This document shows, piece by piece, positions 26,688 to 38,880 of a stretch of 64,000 nucleotides of DNA. Positions within the stretch are counted from its first letter, which is position 1. Every line of letters begins with the position of its first letter. Made by a program: the position numbers and the translations under genes. The notes beneath the pieces are model-generated. The model saw only the letters and a program-made list of their open reading frames with translations. It did not search any database and had not been told where the DNA came from. The DNA is taken from assembly GCA_021399445.1 (NCBI GenBank), contig JAJTUQ010000004.1:4340001-4404000 (forward strand). The letters are read 5' to 3'. This DNA comes from Xylogone sp. PMI_703. Its lineage: Eukaryota > Ascomycota > Leotiomycetes.

Positions 26688-29600
26688 ATGAAGACCATTC
26701 CCAGTGTGAGTGCTGATTTTTTACCATAAAAATTTATAAGTTTTGTGGGAATTTGTGCTATTTCTTGCTACTGCTGCTTTCCTCCCTATCACCCAGGTAT
26801 TTTTACAGGTTCGATCAATGAGCACCACCACCATCTAGTTCTGCGAGGGGCCCTTTTTTGTTTTCTTGAAAAGATTCTCGGCTTTTGTCACCGACAGTGT
26901 TTTTGTATTGTTTCTGCTGGACCACGGAATCACTAACCCTGGTGTGTGCGTGTTGTAGCTTGTTGCGTCGAGTACAGTCGGCATTGCTACTGCCGGCCTG
27001 GCATTGGGCAAGCCGGATCGCGCATCTTCTATACAATCTTCCTCGAAGAGAAGAAAAACTGTCAGTGGCACCAATCCTCTCGACGTCCAGGGCAATGTGG
27101 GAGAGAACCCGAGTCGGTCTACTCGTCCGGGCACCAGCTCGAATGTTATAACACGCGACAACAGCCTGTCTCGCCCAAAGGGGGCTAACCCCCTACCTGA
27201 TGCCCAACCTCTGCGTCCAACAACAGCAAACCCTCTATCTCCCTCGACCTCAAGATATGACTCTCCCAGTGGTGGCTCGAGGCGGCGGTTATCCGTGGTA
27301 CGGCTGGGTGACATGTTATCGTCGACCTCAGAAAATAATGGAGAGGCACCGCAGAGGAGGGATTCGATCTCATCGCGAGGCTCCTGGATTAGACGCCTGT
27401 CCATAATTACACTCTCCCAGAACACCAGCCCCCGATCCAGTATGGCTCAGGACTCGCCATCGCTTACATTTTCTCATGGTTCACGAGCTCCTATGATCCA
27501 CAGTCCGCGAGAAAGCAGTGCGGCCCAATTACCACCCAATAAGTTGGTGAAGCGTGCACCCTCCAGCCGCAATCGAAGTGGTACAGTGGTTATCAACCAG
27601 GAACCGCGACCAACATTTCGTAGACCTGCTACTAGTCATCAACGCAATGCCACGCTTCAGCAGTATGCAGAACAATCGGCGGCACCGTTGCCTGATACGG
27701 CCACCGTACCACCTCCAAAGCAGTCCAAGCGCCAGACGCCACCCAGCGAAGTATCCCCAGCACCGAGGACGTCGTGGATACCTTTTTTCCAGTCTCGTCC
27801 TACTAAATTGACCAGAGAAAGAGCCTCGGGGAAGCCAGGTGATGGGGCAAGCCGCAAATTTTTGCCAACATCAAGAAGAGTTATGATAGATGAAGCCGCA
27901 AGACCTACGTTATTAAAGCCATCAATGTTGAGCACAGTTGAAGAGGAGGAGAAGACCAGCTATGACGAAGGTAGTCTACCATGTGAGGATGAGGAATTGG
28001 ACGATGAGGTAGAAGAAGGTGGTGATTCTAATGAAGACAAGCAGCCGTCAACCGCGGAGATCTCGCCTCTAGATGAACACCAGAAAAGACCACGGCGGTC
28101 CCTCTCGTTTCATTTTAGCCAACCTACGACGTGGATCTCAAGATCGGGTAGCCTAAGGGTAGAGAAGAGGACGGTAGAGGGGAGAAACGGCGGCAAGCGT
28201 GACTCTTCTACACCAAACTCGATGTTGCCTGGACGGAATGCCCTTTCTTCCCACGGACCTAAGCATCATCCACCTTTAGAGGTTATGATCTTTCAGGATT
28301 CTACAAGAGTATCGACGCGTCCAAATTATGACGACTCTTTGCACTCTCCGTATTCTCCACGTTCTCCTACTTTCCATTCACGTCCACGCAACCTTTCATC
28401 ACCGCTACCTCCCATTACACGCCTTTCTAGCTTTAACGTAGAGCTCGCTCGACTTGGCTTACCATCACCCTCCTCATCTGGACCTCAACGCAGTCCTAGT
28501 TCACCACTGCCACAAGGCCACGCACGCACCTCGTCCGTCTCTTCAGTAGGTGTCATCTCACCGACCGCTGCATCATACTTCGGATCGATTAACTCCAGAC
28601 CACGCACCTTGGACACTACCGACCGCGCTTCCACCCTAATTGGCTCTGATAGCGACAACCGTGGCTTTATTGGCGACGAAGATGAAATGGATCTCCAAAG
28701 TGAAACAGTTTACGGCTCTATTCGGACAGGTGCAGCTAGCAGCATCCGTTCATATGCTACACCACTTGAATCTCTGTTTGATGACGCCCCTCCGAGCGCC
28801 AACAGCACCGCAAAGAGCAAGAGACTATCGATTCACGAGCTGGTTGGAGGGCAGTTCCATGAAGGCAACAAAATTGTGGAAGAAGACGAAGACACGTCTA
28901 CGCCGGTTAAAGGACCACGTTCCCTGGAAGAAAGCTTTGAAACACCTGTACGAACCAAGCCTGATATTTCAATAAATACGGACCTGAACTCTACGCCAAA
29001 GTACTTTCTTTCCACAAAGGATTACAGTGGACTATCTCTCGATGACGATGATGATGAAGACTGGACGAGAGATGATGAGAATACGGATATGATGGCTCTC
29101 TCACCCCCTTCTAACTCCCTTAATTTTCGAAGGATTAGTCCGAACTTACGTATGGCACTTGCAGATGTTACACACACAAATGCAACCAATGGAAAACCTT
29201 CCGAGCGCCCTAAGAGCAACTTGTTCGACTGGTCTGAGCCTTCGATAATGGGGAAGATGGATCATCTAGGACATACTCCTCGACCAAGGACTGCTCAATC
29301 TAATCAGGTTCTGGATGGTCGTGGTGGTCGAGCCGTTGGGCGAAAAGGACCGAGCGCTCTGCATATCAGAAGTCAAAGCGTCCCGGTGGTGCCAGATGGA
29401 ATAGGGCATCGTGAACATCTTACACCTAAATTTGGTACTTGGGGTCTTGGAGCAAAGGGGGTCAGCGAAGATTGGGACGGAGATTTCGAGTTCGATAACA
29501 GCGATTCTGACTCGTCGGACGGCAAGGAGAAGGACATGCCGAATGAGAGAAAAGGCTCGATGGTTGTTCCTTTGGCGATTCAAGAAAGTCAGGCCAACGT

Positions 29601-30444
29601 TGTTGGTCATGTTGGCCAAATTCGTGAATTCTGCTTGCTGGTCGAGGATCTGAAGAGATTGCGGATTCTCGGTCGGGAGAAGGATTTGCTGGATGGCGAG
29701 TCAGCTCATTTATGGAAGGAAGCTGAGGGCATTATCGCCTTGGCCGTCCCCGATGAGGAAGACCAGACACTTTCTGCGCCACGCTCACCGTCTGCAGCTC
29801 GATACGACTACGAGGGGGATGAGAAACTTGCACGGGGAAGTTTGTGGGATAATGAAATACCGAAGCCCGATATCTCAAACGTTTCTTACGATACCGGCAC
29901 CGTTCGACGACGATCAGTTTTCTCTCCGGAAGACGATATATTTGGTACTGGAGCAGCGGCAGCGGCAGCAGCATTATCCCCTGATACTGTCTCCATAACT
30001 GATAGTCTCGCGGTTCCTGCTTCATCTCGTTCATCAATCAAGAAGTCATCGACTACCGAAGTTGCCCGGTCGGTCATGGAAATTATGCACCAGCATCGAT
30101 CAGCTTCGGATCCCAGGCTTCCAGAATTGACGTCTCAATCTCCTAATAAGATGCCCTTCGACACAACGAGTTTGCGAGATCTTGTCCATCGTGCTGGTGT
30201 CCTCACCCGCACACTTGGTGAGATAATCCGCAAGTTTGATGGCACGCCCATTTCCCCAGAGCCGGCTCCCAAGAGAGAGTCGAGTCCTGCATTTACACGA
30301 GTCTTCGCTGACCCGATGACGCTGAGCCCGTCACGGCAACAACAAATACCTCGGAGCCAGAGTAACAACTCTGTTCTCACCGGATCAATAGACGCTTCCC
30401 CAGGAAGACTCACCCAGCATATACACATGATGGCAGTCGGATGA
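26688..30444 (+). CDS. Large Ser/Pro-rich, mostly disordered fungal protein (1167 aa)
   Basis: Exon 1 (26688-26705) encodes only MKTIPS. A 253-base intron (GTGAGT...GTTGTAG) leads to exon 2 (26959-30444). The junction gives a hydrophobic N-terminus, LVASSTVGIATAGLALG, absent from the exon-2 frame alone and therefore supporting the splice. The rest is dominated by Ser, Pro, Arg and Thr, with acidic runs near residues 330-350 and an eight-Ala run near 1000. Two segments look folded: a helical stretch near 890-940 (IREFCLLVEDLKRLRILG, then LWKEAEGIIALAV) and another near 1045-1110 (SVMEIMHQH, then LRDLVHRAGVLTRTLGEI). This resembles fungal regulatory or scaffold proteins with short conserved helices, but I do not recognise the family and assign no function. 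The many S/T-P sites suggest phosphorylation. Confidence 0.82.
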
Positions 30445-32280
30445 AGCCTTGTTCTTATAGTTCGCATGATCAATACTTGTATACGTGTGATTTCCTTTTT
30501 ACTATCTCGTTTTACGCTTTCGGTACTTGCATAGCGACGGTTTCCCAGTTTCACATCTGGCCGTGCTGTCAGCGGCCACGCATAGCCATGATACACACCC
30601 TCAGTCCAGATCTCAGCATCACTTCTCATGGTTAATGGGATCACTCTATACGGCATGATGCATTTCTGGTGCTCCAACCCCTTTTCTCGGAACAGACTCT
30701 TAAAAAGAAGACGGCAAGGTTGGTAGAAGGTGTCGAAGACTTTTGCGTTGCTTTTGAGGGGGATGAATCGGGGAGGGATTGCTGCATCAGAACCGAGTTC
30801 TTACGAAAAGTCAAGAAAAAACGTGTAATGCTTGCAATGATTGTTTATAATTGCTTTTTGTTTCCTTTTTTCTCGGGGCCATGGTTTTTTATCTCTCGGT
30901 TTTAAATCTTTTTTTCCGACGCTCTGGTCACCAGACCAGCTCCGTTCACTGGTTTAGACGGGATGGAATCGAAGTTAAAGGCTGGCAGGAGTTTATTTCT
31001 ACTGCGGTGTTTTTTGCTCTCTCCTAAAAGACAAGACAGGAGTGAGATATACGGGGTTCTCCTTTATTGTACTCTCATTTGTGATTAATGTTTATGGTTT
31101 GATTCGCGGAGGACGTGACGAATTGGAAGAAAATTGCATAGTGAAGGTCTAGCTGGTGGCATGTCACTTTCCCCCTTCTTTCTCTGCTCGATCAGAGTTG
31201 CAGGTTGGCTCGTCCATCGGGCAAAAACATAAAGAAGGAGGTCGAGATATCATAATGCCGCTTGTTGCTCCGTGGCCACATTTCACGACCGACGGTTTTT
31301 GCAGTCGAATTGTGTCTCAGTTGTTTTCATTAAGTCATGGGAAATTGGGAAACAAACAAAAGCTCTGCTTTGTGTGGTGTTTGTTCTTTTTCGTTAATTG
31401 TTTGCTTGTTTCCTATGTTCTCTTTCCTTTTTCTTTCAGAATTGCATGGGACATAGGAAATTTAAGCATATTATTATAATGGGCGCGAGGTGGAAGGGGA
31501 AGATAAGAGAAAGAACATGGCACATGCTGAGATGGCAAATGCGATTTGTGAATGGAGCTTCGGGAAAGATATGCAGAGAGATGGGCAGAAGAGAGAAAGG
31601 GAAGAATTACAGTTCCTTTGTGTGAGAGAGAAAGCCAACCGGCCGCTGTTTTCATACCGGCTAGAGGGAGGCTTCTTTATGTGTAATGGGAATATGAAGT
31701 CATGGCTTCACGCGAGAAATTGTGTGCCTTTTACTGTGCTATGTGTGTGTGTGAATGTTGTATGTAAATTGTACAGAGTATACAAAGTATCAGTACCAGT
31801 ATGCCGAAAGCGTAATTGTGGAATCTAAAGTGATAACTTGGCACAGTAAAAATTAGATCATTTGCAGTGTTTAGCTGATGCTCTCTAGAGCTGCTCTAGT
31901 AGACCAAACGACACACCACGACACCGGATCAATTGAGCCACGTGCGGCCAGAGAGCCGCTGGGGAAGTGATTGGTGGGGCGGTGGAGACCGCATCAGTAT
32001 TCGTTCTACCTACACTATTACCTCACAGCACCAAGCACCAAGTACTGAGCAATTGAGAAGAACGTCCATAAACTACATCTATCTTTTACCGCATCTTTAA
32101 TTGCTTGATACTTGGGTGGAGCATAGCCTGGACCTGATTTCTATGTACAGTATCTAATGGAATGAGTACCGATACGATAAGTCTTGAATGATGTGATTCG
32201 ACGGGCGTATTGGAAGTTCCCGCCTTGTCTTAGGTTCTCTGGCTTGGGTAGTTTTTGCTGGATTTGGGCGAGGCGATGTG

Positions 32281-32310
32281 GGCTGGGCTAGGCTGGGCTA
32301 GGCTGGGCTA
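32281..32310. repeat. Three perfect copies of a 10-bp repeat
   Basis: The unit GGCTGGGCTA occurs three times in direct succession, preceded by related G-rich sequence. The G-rich strand lies in an intergenic spacer and has no coding context. Confidence 0.8.
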
Positions 32311-33093
32311 CTGTGTTAGTACAGAGGTAGAGTTGGTGATATCTAATAAGGTCCAGGAGAGAGGTAAGGTAGGTTGGATAAGATAGGATGGCAACGGTAA
32401 CAGTAACGGCCACGGAACGGTTGTAAAGAGCCGCTCGTGCTATTCTTGCATCCATAGATGGGGTTATCTGTACAGCAACGAAGTCCTCCTCGCCTTGCTA
32501 CGCCGTCCCTTGTGAAAATTTTCGGGCAGGTGAGAAGGAAAGAAAACAGACGTGTAATTGGCCAGAAGTTCATCTCCAGTCATACATAACGCCGTGCTGC
32601 AAAAGGTACGAGAGAAAAGCTGGTTGATGGCGAATTCAATAGATCGAGGGGAGGCGGTCTGTGGTTTTTGGTGGGAATTGTGGGTTTTGTGGTTGTGTGG
32701 GCTTGGGTGCCGGGGAGGGAAGAATGGTTGATCCGGGCGAGGCTTGAGACGGATTTGAAAGATTTCAGCTGCAGTCCAGTTGTGCCACTTGACTACTAAC
32801 GCCCCGTCTGGAATAGTGATGGGTCACTGAAGAATGCCAGAATTGATCTCTTTATCTGTACTGTATCGTTCACGCAATGATGATGGCGAAGGGGACGGCT
32901 AGAGAGAAAGAGTATGAGATGACATCTGTTTAGCCGCAGCCCGTCTGTTCTGGGATGGTTCCATCCGATCATCAACTTAAACCCGGCGAGGAAAAATAGA
33001 AAGAAGCTGGACCATCGATGGGACCCGCCCGGCAGGACCATGCACGCAGCCTGCGCCCATGGGTTGAGATATCGCTCTTGGCTCCAGTCATGC

Positions 33094-33169
33094 CAATCAA
33101 ATCAGTCAATCAGTCAATAATCCAGCAGTCAATAGCAGTCAATCGATCAATCAATCAATCAGTCAATCA
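33094..33169. repeat. Degenerate TCAA/TCAG tetranucleotide repeat
   Basis: A 76-base stretch made largely of TCAA and TCAG units with a few interruptions. It lies 280-350 bases upstream of the quinoprotein ATG, so it is in or beside the promoter. Length variation among strains would be expected. Confidence 0.75.
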
Positions 33170-33336
33170 TGACGCCGGTGGTCGCTTGTCCAGAACAAAT
33201 CCGGCGTGTCTTTTGTGGGTAAAGGAACGAAAAAGGGAAGACAGGAAGTCAATTGAGTTAAACCGAAGAAAGAGCTGCATATCTTCGGTCCTTTCCTGTT
33301 TCTCTCCCCGCCCTCTACACTTACACCTTTTCACAC

Positions 33337-33343
33337 TATATAA
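33337..33343 (+). promoter_or_regulatory. TATA box of the quinoprotein gene
   Basis: TATATAA lies 105 bases upstream of the ATG at 33448 and is followed by a long C/T-rich leader (about 33348-33440), the usual fungal core-promoter layout. Confidence 0.6.
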
Positions 33344-33447
33344 CCCACCCGCCCCCATCTTGCTGCCCCCAGTCGCCCTTTCTCCTGTCTCCTGCCCCCG
33401 TCACCTTCTCCTTTCCTCCTTCGACTCTATCCCCAAGACCGTGAAAG

Positions 33448-35061
33448 ATGAAGTACTCGAGTAGAGGCCTGGGGCTGGCACTCGGCCTAGGAGCAGTTGC
33501 TTCTGTTTCTGCTGCTGCTGCGGCCGATTCCAAGTGCCCCACTCTGTCCAGCTCGTACCCCGCCCCCGTCGCCAGCCAGGGATGGCAGTACCAGCTCGTC
33601 GCGGCCAACCTCACCAAGCCCCGCGGTATCGTCTTTGACAACAACGGCGGATTGCTGGTGGTGCAGCAGGGCGCCGGCATCGTCCATTTACAGCTCGCCG
33701 ATGGAGGAAGCACCTGCGTTGGATTGGCGAAGAAGACCTTCTTGGTCAATTCCACCAATGTATGCATTTCCCTCCCTGTTTGAAGAAAGAAGAAGGAAAA
33801 AGAAGAGGAAGAAGAATGGCCCAAAAGCTAATACATCTTGCAGTTGAACCATGGCATTGCCATCTCAAATGACGGCAACACGCTCTATGCTTCCTCTCAG
33901 GAGGCTGTCTTCTCCTGGTCCTACAACGCCAAGGATGTCACCGTCAGTGCAGAGAACCGCACCGTTATCAATGGCATGAGCAATGCCGACTTGATGACCA
34001 GAACGCTCTTGATGTCCCAGAGCGAGCCAGGCCAGCTCCTGGTCTCCCGAGGAGGTGGCGACAACGTCGACCCCCTCGCTGCTGTCCAGAGTTCAGGACA
34101 CTCTCAAATCAAGGCCTTCAACGTTGGCAACCTCACTTCTACTTCGGCACCATACAACTTCGATACGACCGGGAGACTGCTCGGATGGGGTCTCCGAAAC
34201 GCTGTCGGTGTTGCTGAAGAGCCCACCACCGGTGGTATCTACAGTCTCGAGAACTCCGTCGATCAAGTCGAGCACGACGGCGTCGATATCCACCAGGACA
34301 ACCCAGGTGAGGAGATGAACTTCCACGGGTTCCTCAATGGTTCGACCGCGAACCAGGGCGGAAACTACGGTTTCCCCAACTGCTTCGCTGTCTGGGGCAC
34401 AGATGGTCTCGGAGGATTGACCGTAGGAGAGCAGTTCGCTCAGAACCAGACCAGCTCTCTTAACGACACCACTTGCAACTCGGACTACGTTGCTCCAAGG
34501 TTGACCTTCCCAGCACACATGTCGCCTCTGGATATGAAGTTCCTGTCAAACGGCACCGAGGCTTTCGTTACCTTCCATGGAAGCTGGTAAGTTTGCGCCT
34601 TCTTCATATGCACCTCTAGTATATACATGCAAAATATGCATGGAATTTTCATCAAAACTCTTCATTCCTTTCTCTTACTCTATGCTAATTCACAATCTCC
34701 CAGGGACCGCAACTCCCCCATCGGCTACCAAGTCTCCTCCGTGGCTTTCTCCAACGGCTCTCCTGTCGCCGCTGCATCCAGCACCAACGTTTCCACACCT
34801 GTCTTCTCCAATGCCGACAACACCAAGTGTCCCGGCCAGTGCTTCCGTCCTGTTGGCCTTGCCTTCGATGCCCAGGATCGCCTCTTCGTGAGCTCTGACA
34901 CCACCGGCGAGGTCTATATGTTGGTCCACACTGGCAACTCGACGCGCAGCACTGTCACCACCACCTCAGGCAAGGATAACGCAGCGAGCAGTTTCTCAGC
35001 GAGAACAAATGTGGCGATTTTGGGTGTTGTGACATCGCTTTTGGCGTTCGCATTCTTTTAG
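33448..35061 (+). CDS. Secreted GPI-anchored quinoprotein, AA12 / sorbosone-dehydrogenase type (470 aa)
   Basis: Exons are 33448-33759, 33844-34586 and 34704-35061. The first 25 or so residues form a signal peptide (Arg, then a Leu/Ala/Val core, then an Ala run). The mature part is a beta-propeller of the soluble PQQ-dependent sugar dehydrogenase fold. Landmarks are the LTKPRGIVFDNNGGLLVVQQ repeat, GWGLRNAVGVA, GNYGFPNCFAVWG, and VTFHGSW joined across intron 2 to DRNSPIGYQV, then CFRPVGLAFD with FVSSDTTGEVYML. The end is Ser/Thr-rich followed by a hydrophobic tail (VAILGVVTSLLAFAFF), which indicates a GPI anchor. AA12 enzymes oxidise sugars such as fucose or 2-keto-glucose derivatives and pass electrons to extracellular partners. 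The substrate here is unknown. The cell-wall or membrane location is inferred. Many N-glycosylation sequons fit secretion. Confidence 0.88.
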
Positions 35062-36735
35062 AGAGTGCCTATCAGAGTGAGTGTGTTCAGAAAACGTACA
35101 TAATATATATATCTGTGTGAGAGGCTGCATGCTCTCTCTCCTGCTCTCTATTTGATGATTCCATTTGTTGATGAATGTTATGATTATGAAAAAATAAGAA
35201 ATGATATCTTCTCTGGACAGTTTTTTGGTTACCTTTTCTTTTCGGAGAGTGGTTCATGTGGTGGGTAGGAAGCTCTTCCGTTTCATTGATATCCAAAACC
35301 AGATTAAACCCAGAAGCAAAACTAAATTTAAAACTGAATATTATCCTATGAAGAGTTGGTTTAAGTGCTTTGCATTCTCGTTTTGATTTTATAAGCTCGA
35401 GCGTATAAACGAGGTATAGCAGGACAAAGGCTTTGAGCTTTGAGTCTATAAATACCCATTGAACATCCAATTCACTAGCACTGAGGCTCTCAGCAAAGTG
35501 ACAGAAACATTCCGATACTGCTTTACCTCTCCCTTCATATATAAGAGGTAGAAGTAAAGTCCTGGCTTGGCCAGAGCCCGTGATTGGCTATTTTGGCCCG
35601 CCGCAAAGCTTGACACAACTCTCTGCGGTAATAAACTTCCGCAGTCGCTGCTTGGCCAATTAAATCCCGGGAATGTATTGGAGCAGCACTATCCATCAAG
35701 GTGCAATAATAGAAGAGATCAGCTGTAAAATTTCACTTGCGTGTGTACTCTGTATAAATATCATGGATCCAAAAGAACCGTCTGCAATAACAAGAAAGAA
35801 AAGGCTACGGGTGTGCTACACTGTTATAAAGAGGAAGAAAGTGCGAGCTCGAAGATGCACCTACGTACGTACAATGTAACATATCGCATAATCTCGCAAA
35901 AGATCCATGTTGGGATGGCATCGATCAATCAATCAAGACAAAGAAAACGCAAAAATGAATAAACAAACCCAACATTAATCTGAGTTATCACAATCTTCTA
36001 TCACCAAGAAGAAAGCATCTGCTCAAAAGACCCACTTATCGTATATAGAAAGAACCGCTAAAGGAATGCCAAAACTGCCCGTTTATGGACGGACGCATGG
36101 TAATCAGCGTACGGTTGGATAAGCATCAAGCACATGGCTAAATGTATCGATGACATACTGTACTCACGGAGGTACGATGTAGGTGCACCCATATGCGGAG
36201 CGAATTCGCATATTATTGAATTGCCTACACACTCGAACAACTTGCACACATCTGGTTGGAGCAGGTCGAAGCTGAGGTAACTAACTGCAGGGGCGATGTA
36301 ACTCAACTTAAACACTAAACTCTAGCTATGGTATGCAAAGTGATAGGAATAGAGGAGGCGTTCGGAGCTCTTCTTTGGAGGAGAGGGATTTTGAGGGTTG
36401 GTAAGGCTGTAAGGATGTAAGCATGTGTTACTGTGTGTGGCTGTCGAGGATGATTGAGACGATTGGTATGGCTTGGTCAGAGTAACGAGCGAATAGCGGT
36501 GGTATGGTTGGCTTCCTTGGTTGTCTTATCTGTGTTTTTCATTTCTCCTGGTTCAGTCTCTTTGCTTTTTGCTTTGCTTTTGTGGTTTCTTTTTCTGGTT
36601 GTCCCTTTCTCCTCTCAAATATCCCTGGGATCTTCGTGTCTATCGTCTTCAACTTGATTTTACTTGTCTATTGCGTTAAATTTAAATCAATCAGATTTCT
36701 AGTCGTCTCTTCATACTCGAATCACATCCGTGCCG
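35062..36735. other. Intergenic, no gene recognised
   Basis: The 3' flank of the quinoprotein gene and the promoter of the next gene. Open frames of 61-127 codons occur on both strands but lack motifs. The last 250 bases, before the ATG at 36736, are rich in T and C, as expected of a leader. Confidence 0.55.
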
Positions 36736-37720
36736 ATGTCCTCATCAACTTCATCCACTATCGAGTCCGTCCCAGCCCCATGGAAGCTTAAAGCTACGAT
36801 CTACACCTTCTTCACCTTCCAAACAGCCAGCCAGGCTCGGAACCTCCCCGCCTCCTTCCTCTACTCCCCTCTCGAGCGGAGGTCCGATTTTGCTAAAGGC
36901 GAGGCCCGAGGTGGGCTAGGAATGGCACAGGTGTTGCGGTACTCTGAATCTCCAGTTGGACCGTACGATGAGCTGTTGATCGTGCCAGGGAACTACGAGT
37001 ATGAAGCCGAGGTTCGTGATAAGAAGAAGGGTATGAAGATGGAGAAGAGGTCGAATTTGAGAGTGACTAGGATTTATGTTAGTACGAGGGAGTCTTGTTA
37101 TAATGGGAGGAAAAGTAAGCTCCCTCCTTGGAGCGTGACGCCGTGCAAACTACGCTTTAAGCACGAAAGGGATCTAGCTAATGATTTTTATTTTTAGATT
37201 GGAATATCCCGAAGCACTTGGCTCGTTTTTCGTTCAAGCAATTTCCTAACAATAGCGTTCACATAGCCGTATATCCGTACGATGCTGGCAGCCCTGGGAA
37301 CGAATCGACTCGATCTAAAACGCCCCTTTTCTCCGCAGTTTATAAACCCGTTCGATATACACCTAGCTTCCCGTTCTCTACGTCTTTGTTGCCCTACCTA
37401 GGCATTGATACCCATCTTGTCCAACCTCCGTTGCCTTCTGGGAAAACTGAGGATGGACATCAAGAGGAACTGGTATCGACAGATAGATGGTGCAAAAGCT
37501 TACCACTTGAATATAGTTCGAAGACGTCTGTGGGCTGGTGGGATCTGAAACAACCAAAAGGAGACGAAGAAGACGCACTGTTACAGAACGGGGATACAGA
37601 ACCAGGTAACAAGGAAGTAAGTGTATATGAGAACTGGTGGCCCGGCATGGGAGGTGGAGACTAGGCGTGAAGATGGAAGATGCCACGGTAGAGTTCGATG
37701 TGGGAGAATTCTGGCCATGA
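36736..37720 (+). CDS. Conserved-looking fungal protein with apparent one-base frameshift near its end
   Basis: Exon 1 is 36736-37114 and exon 2 starts at 37198. The junction gives NGRKNWNIPKHLARFSF, which is well formed and in frame. The protein opens MSSSTSSTIESVPAPWKLKA and contains LLIVPGNYEYEA and RVTRIYVSTRESCYNGRK. This looks to me like the fungal proteins with an acetoacetate-decarboxylase-like fold, though I am not certain. The uninterrupted frame runs WWPGMG, then GGD and a stop at 37664 (281 aa). Changing frame by one base right after WWPGMG gives a much better ending, RWRLGVKMEDATVEFDVGEF, stopping at 37720. A single missing base near 37648-37653 explains this, either as a real mutation or an assembly error. 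No intron fits. It converges tail-to-tail with the HIT gene. Confidence 0.72.
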
Positions 37721-37831
37721 CAAAGCTCTCTTCAAGTCTACGTTGCATAGCTATCCTGCTAGTATCTAATTCAGCCAAGCCAAAGCAGACAACCACGACA
37801 AGGTAAACTACCCCTCTACTTCCTCAGCTTC

Positions 37832-38510
37832 TCACAACTTCAACCCCCTGGCCGATGATTTCATCCAGAACTCTCCAGGACTCTCCGGATTCGCCTCGAT
37901 CTCTCCAGCATCAATCAGGGCCTGTACTTCCTTGGCAATCTCGCTCTTCACAATTGCTGAAACTCGCTTTCCTTCCTCTGGATCTAGCTTCGATCTCGCG
38001 CCTTCTCCAAGGGCTAAGTTAGCCCTTTCTGCGTCCTTGATCTCGCTGCTGTCGCGCCCTTCTCCTTGTTTCCTGGGAATCACGTGGAAATGGACATGTG
38101 GAATTGTCTGTCCTGCCTCAGTGCCTATTTTTGGGCAGATGTATTAGCTGTTTTCTGTTCAAGGCAATATCAGATTGTGTGAAAGATTGAGCAATGGGCC
38201 TACCGTTTGCTTGGACTACATTCCAACTGCCCTCGGTTCCTCCCCAGAGCGACTTCATCACCGCTCTTCCTATAACGGGGAGCCAGAAGCCAATGGCTGC
38301 CGCCTCGGCAGAGCTGACATCTGAGGCCTTGGTGCTATGGTTCCGTGGACAGATGAGGACATGTCCCGTGGTGAGAGGGAAGATATCCAGGAATGCTACC
38401 ACGAGCTGTGTGGAGAGGACTGGGAAGGCGGAGCCAACGGGGGTCGTTAGGATAGCGGGGTGGGCGGAGGGCGGGACGCCCGCAGCTATTCCACAGAAGG
38501 GACAGGACAT
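37832..38510 (-). CDS. HIT-family nucleotide hydrolase (199 aa)
   Basis: Exons are 38510-38204 and 38124-37832. The splice restores GTEAGQTIPHVHFHVIPRKQ, which contains the histidine triad HVHFHV (His112, His114, His116). The protein starts MSCPFCGI: the CxxC at residues 3-6 is the usual zinc-site half of Hint/Fhit-like enzymes. It then has the family core LSTQLVVAFLDIFPLTTGHV and LICPRNHSTKA. HIT enzymes hydrolyse nucleoside phosphoramidates or dinucleoside polyphosphates; the exact substrate is not decided by the sequence. The charged C-terminal tail of about 80 residues is longer than in the smallest HINT proteins, as in many fungal members. The ATG lies 129 bases downstream of an inserted repeat element, so its promoter may be affected. 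Confidence 0.92.
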
Positions 38511-38639
38511 TTGGGTTGGAGTTCAGATATTCAAATGGGGATATAGATCGAAGAGATAATAAGAGATAGTTGGAAAGTAAAGATATTTAAATGAAATGCA
38601 GGGTGTGAGATGCGGCGAATGATCTAACAAGATAATTCA

Positions 38640-38698
38640 AGGGAATACTTAAATACACCCAGCGTTTACCTATTTGCACCCAAAATCGCCGACATCGG
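38640..38698 (+). repeat. Left 59-bp terminal inverted repeat
   Basis: Identical over 59 bases to the reverse complement of 39257-39315. It includes GTTTACCTATTTGCACCC and GCCGACATCGG. It is flanked outside by AATTCA. Confidence 0.95.
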
Positions 38699-38880
38699 CT
38701 ATTGCGCAGCCTATTTACCAACGAAATGCGCTAAACATTCTATGATTATGGCGACCTACAGGCTCTAATAACCTGTACCGTACAGTATGGGCTGTACCGT
38801 ATCGCCAACGCCCTCCGGCCGTTGGCTCCTTTTAGCATGCTTACAGGCCCAAGGCCCTGTAAGCGAAGCCTTGTAGGGCC

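Larger units (their letters stand above)
30445..33447. other. Intergenic region with simple repeats
   Basis: The 3' flank of the disordered-protein gene and the promoter of the quinoprotein gene. Open frames here (up to 112 codons) are AT- or T-rich and motif-free. Two short repeats are listed separately: a 10-bp unit at 32281 and TCAA/TCAG repeats at 33094. The last 100 bases are a CT-rich leader. Confidence 0.55.

Noticed and set aside
37621..37806. Alternative last exon (frame with VETRREDGRCHGRVRCG)
   Set aside because: It would need an intron of about 35 bases and yields an Arg-rich, non-conserved-looking tail. A one-base shift gives a far more protein-like ending.
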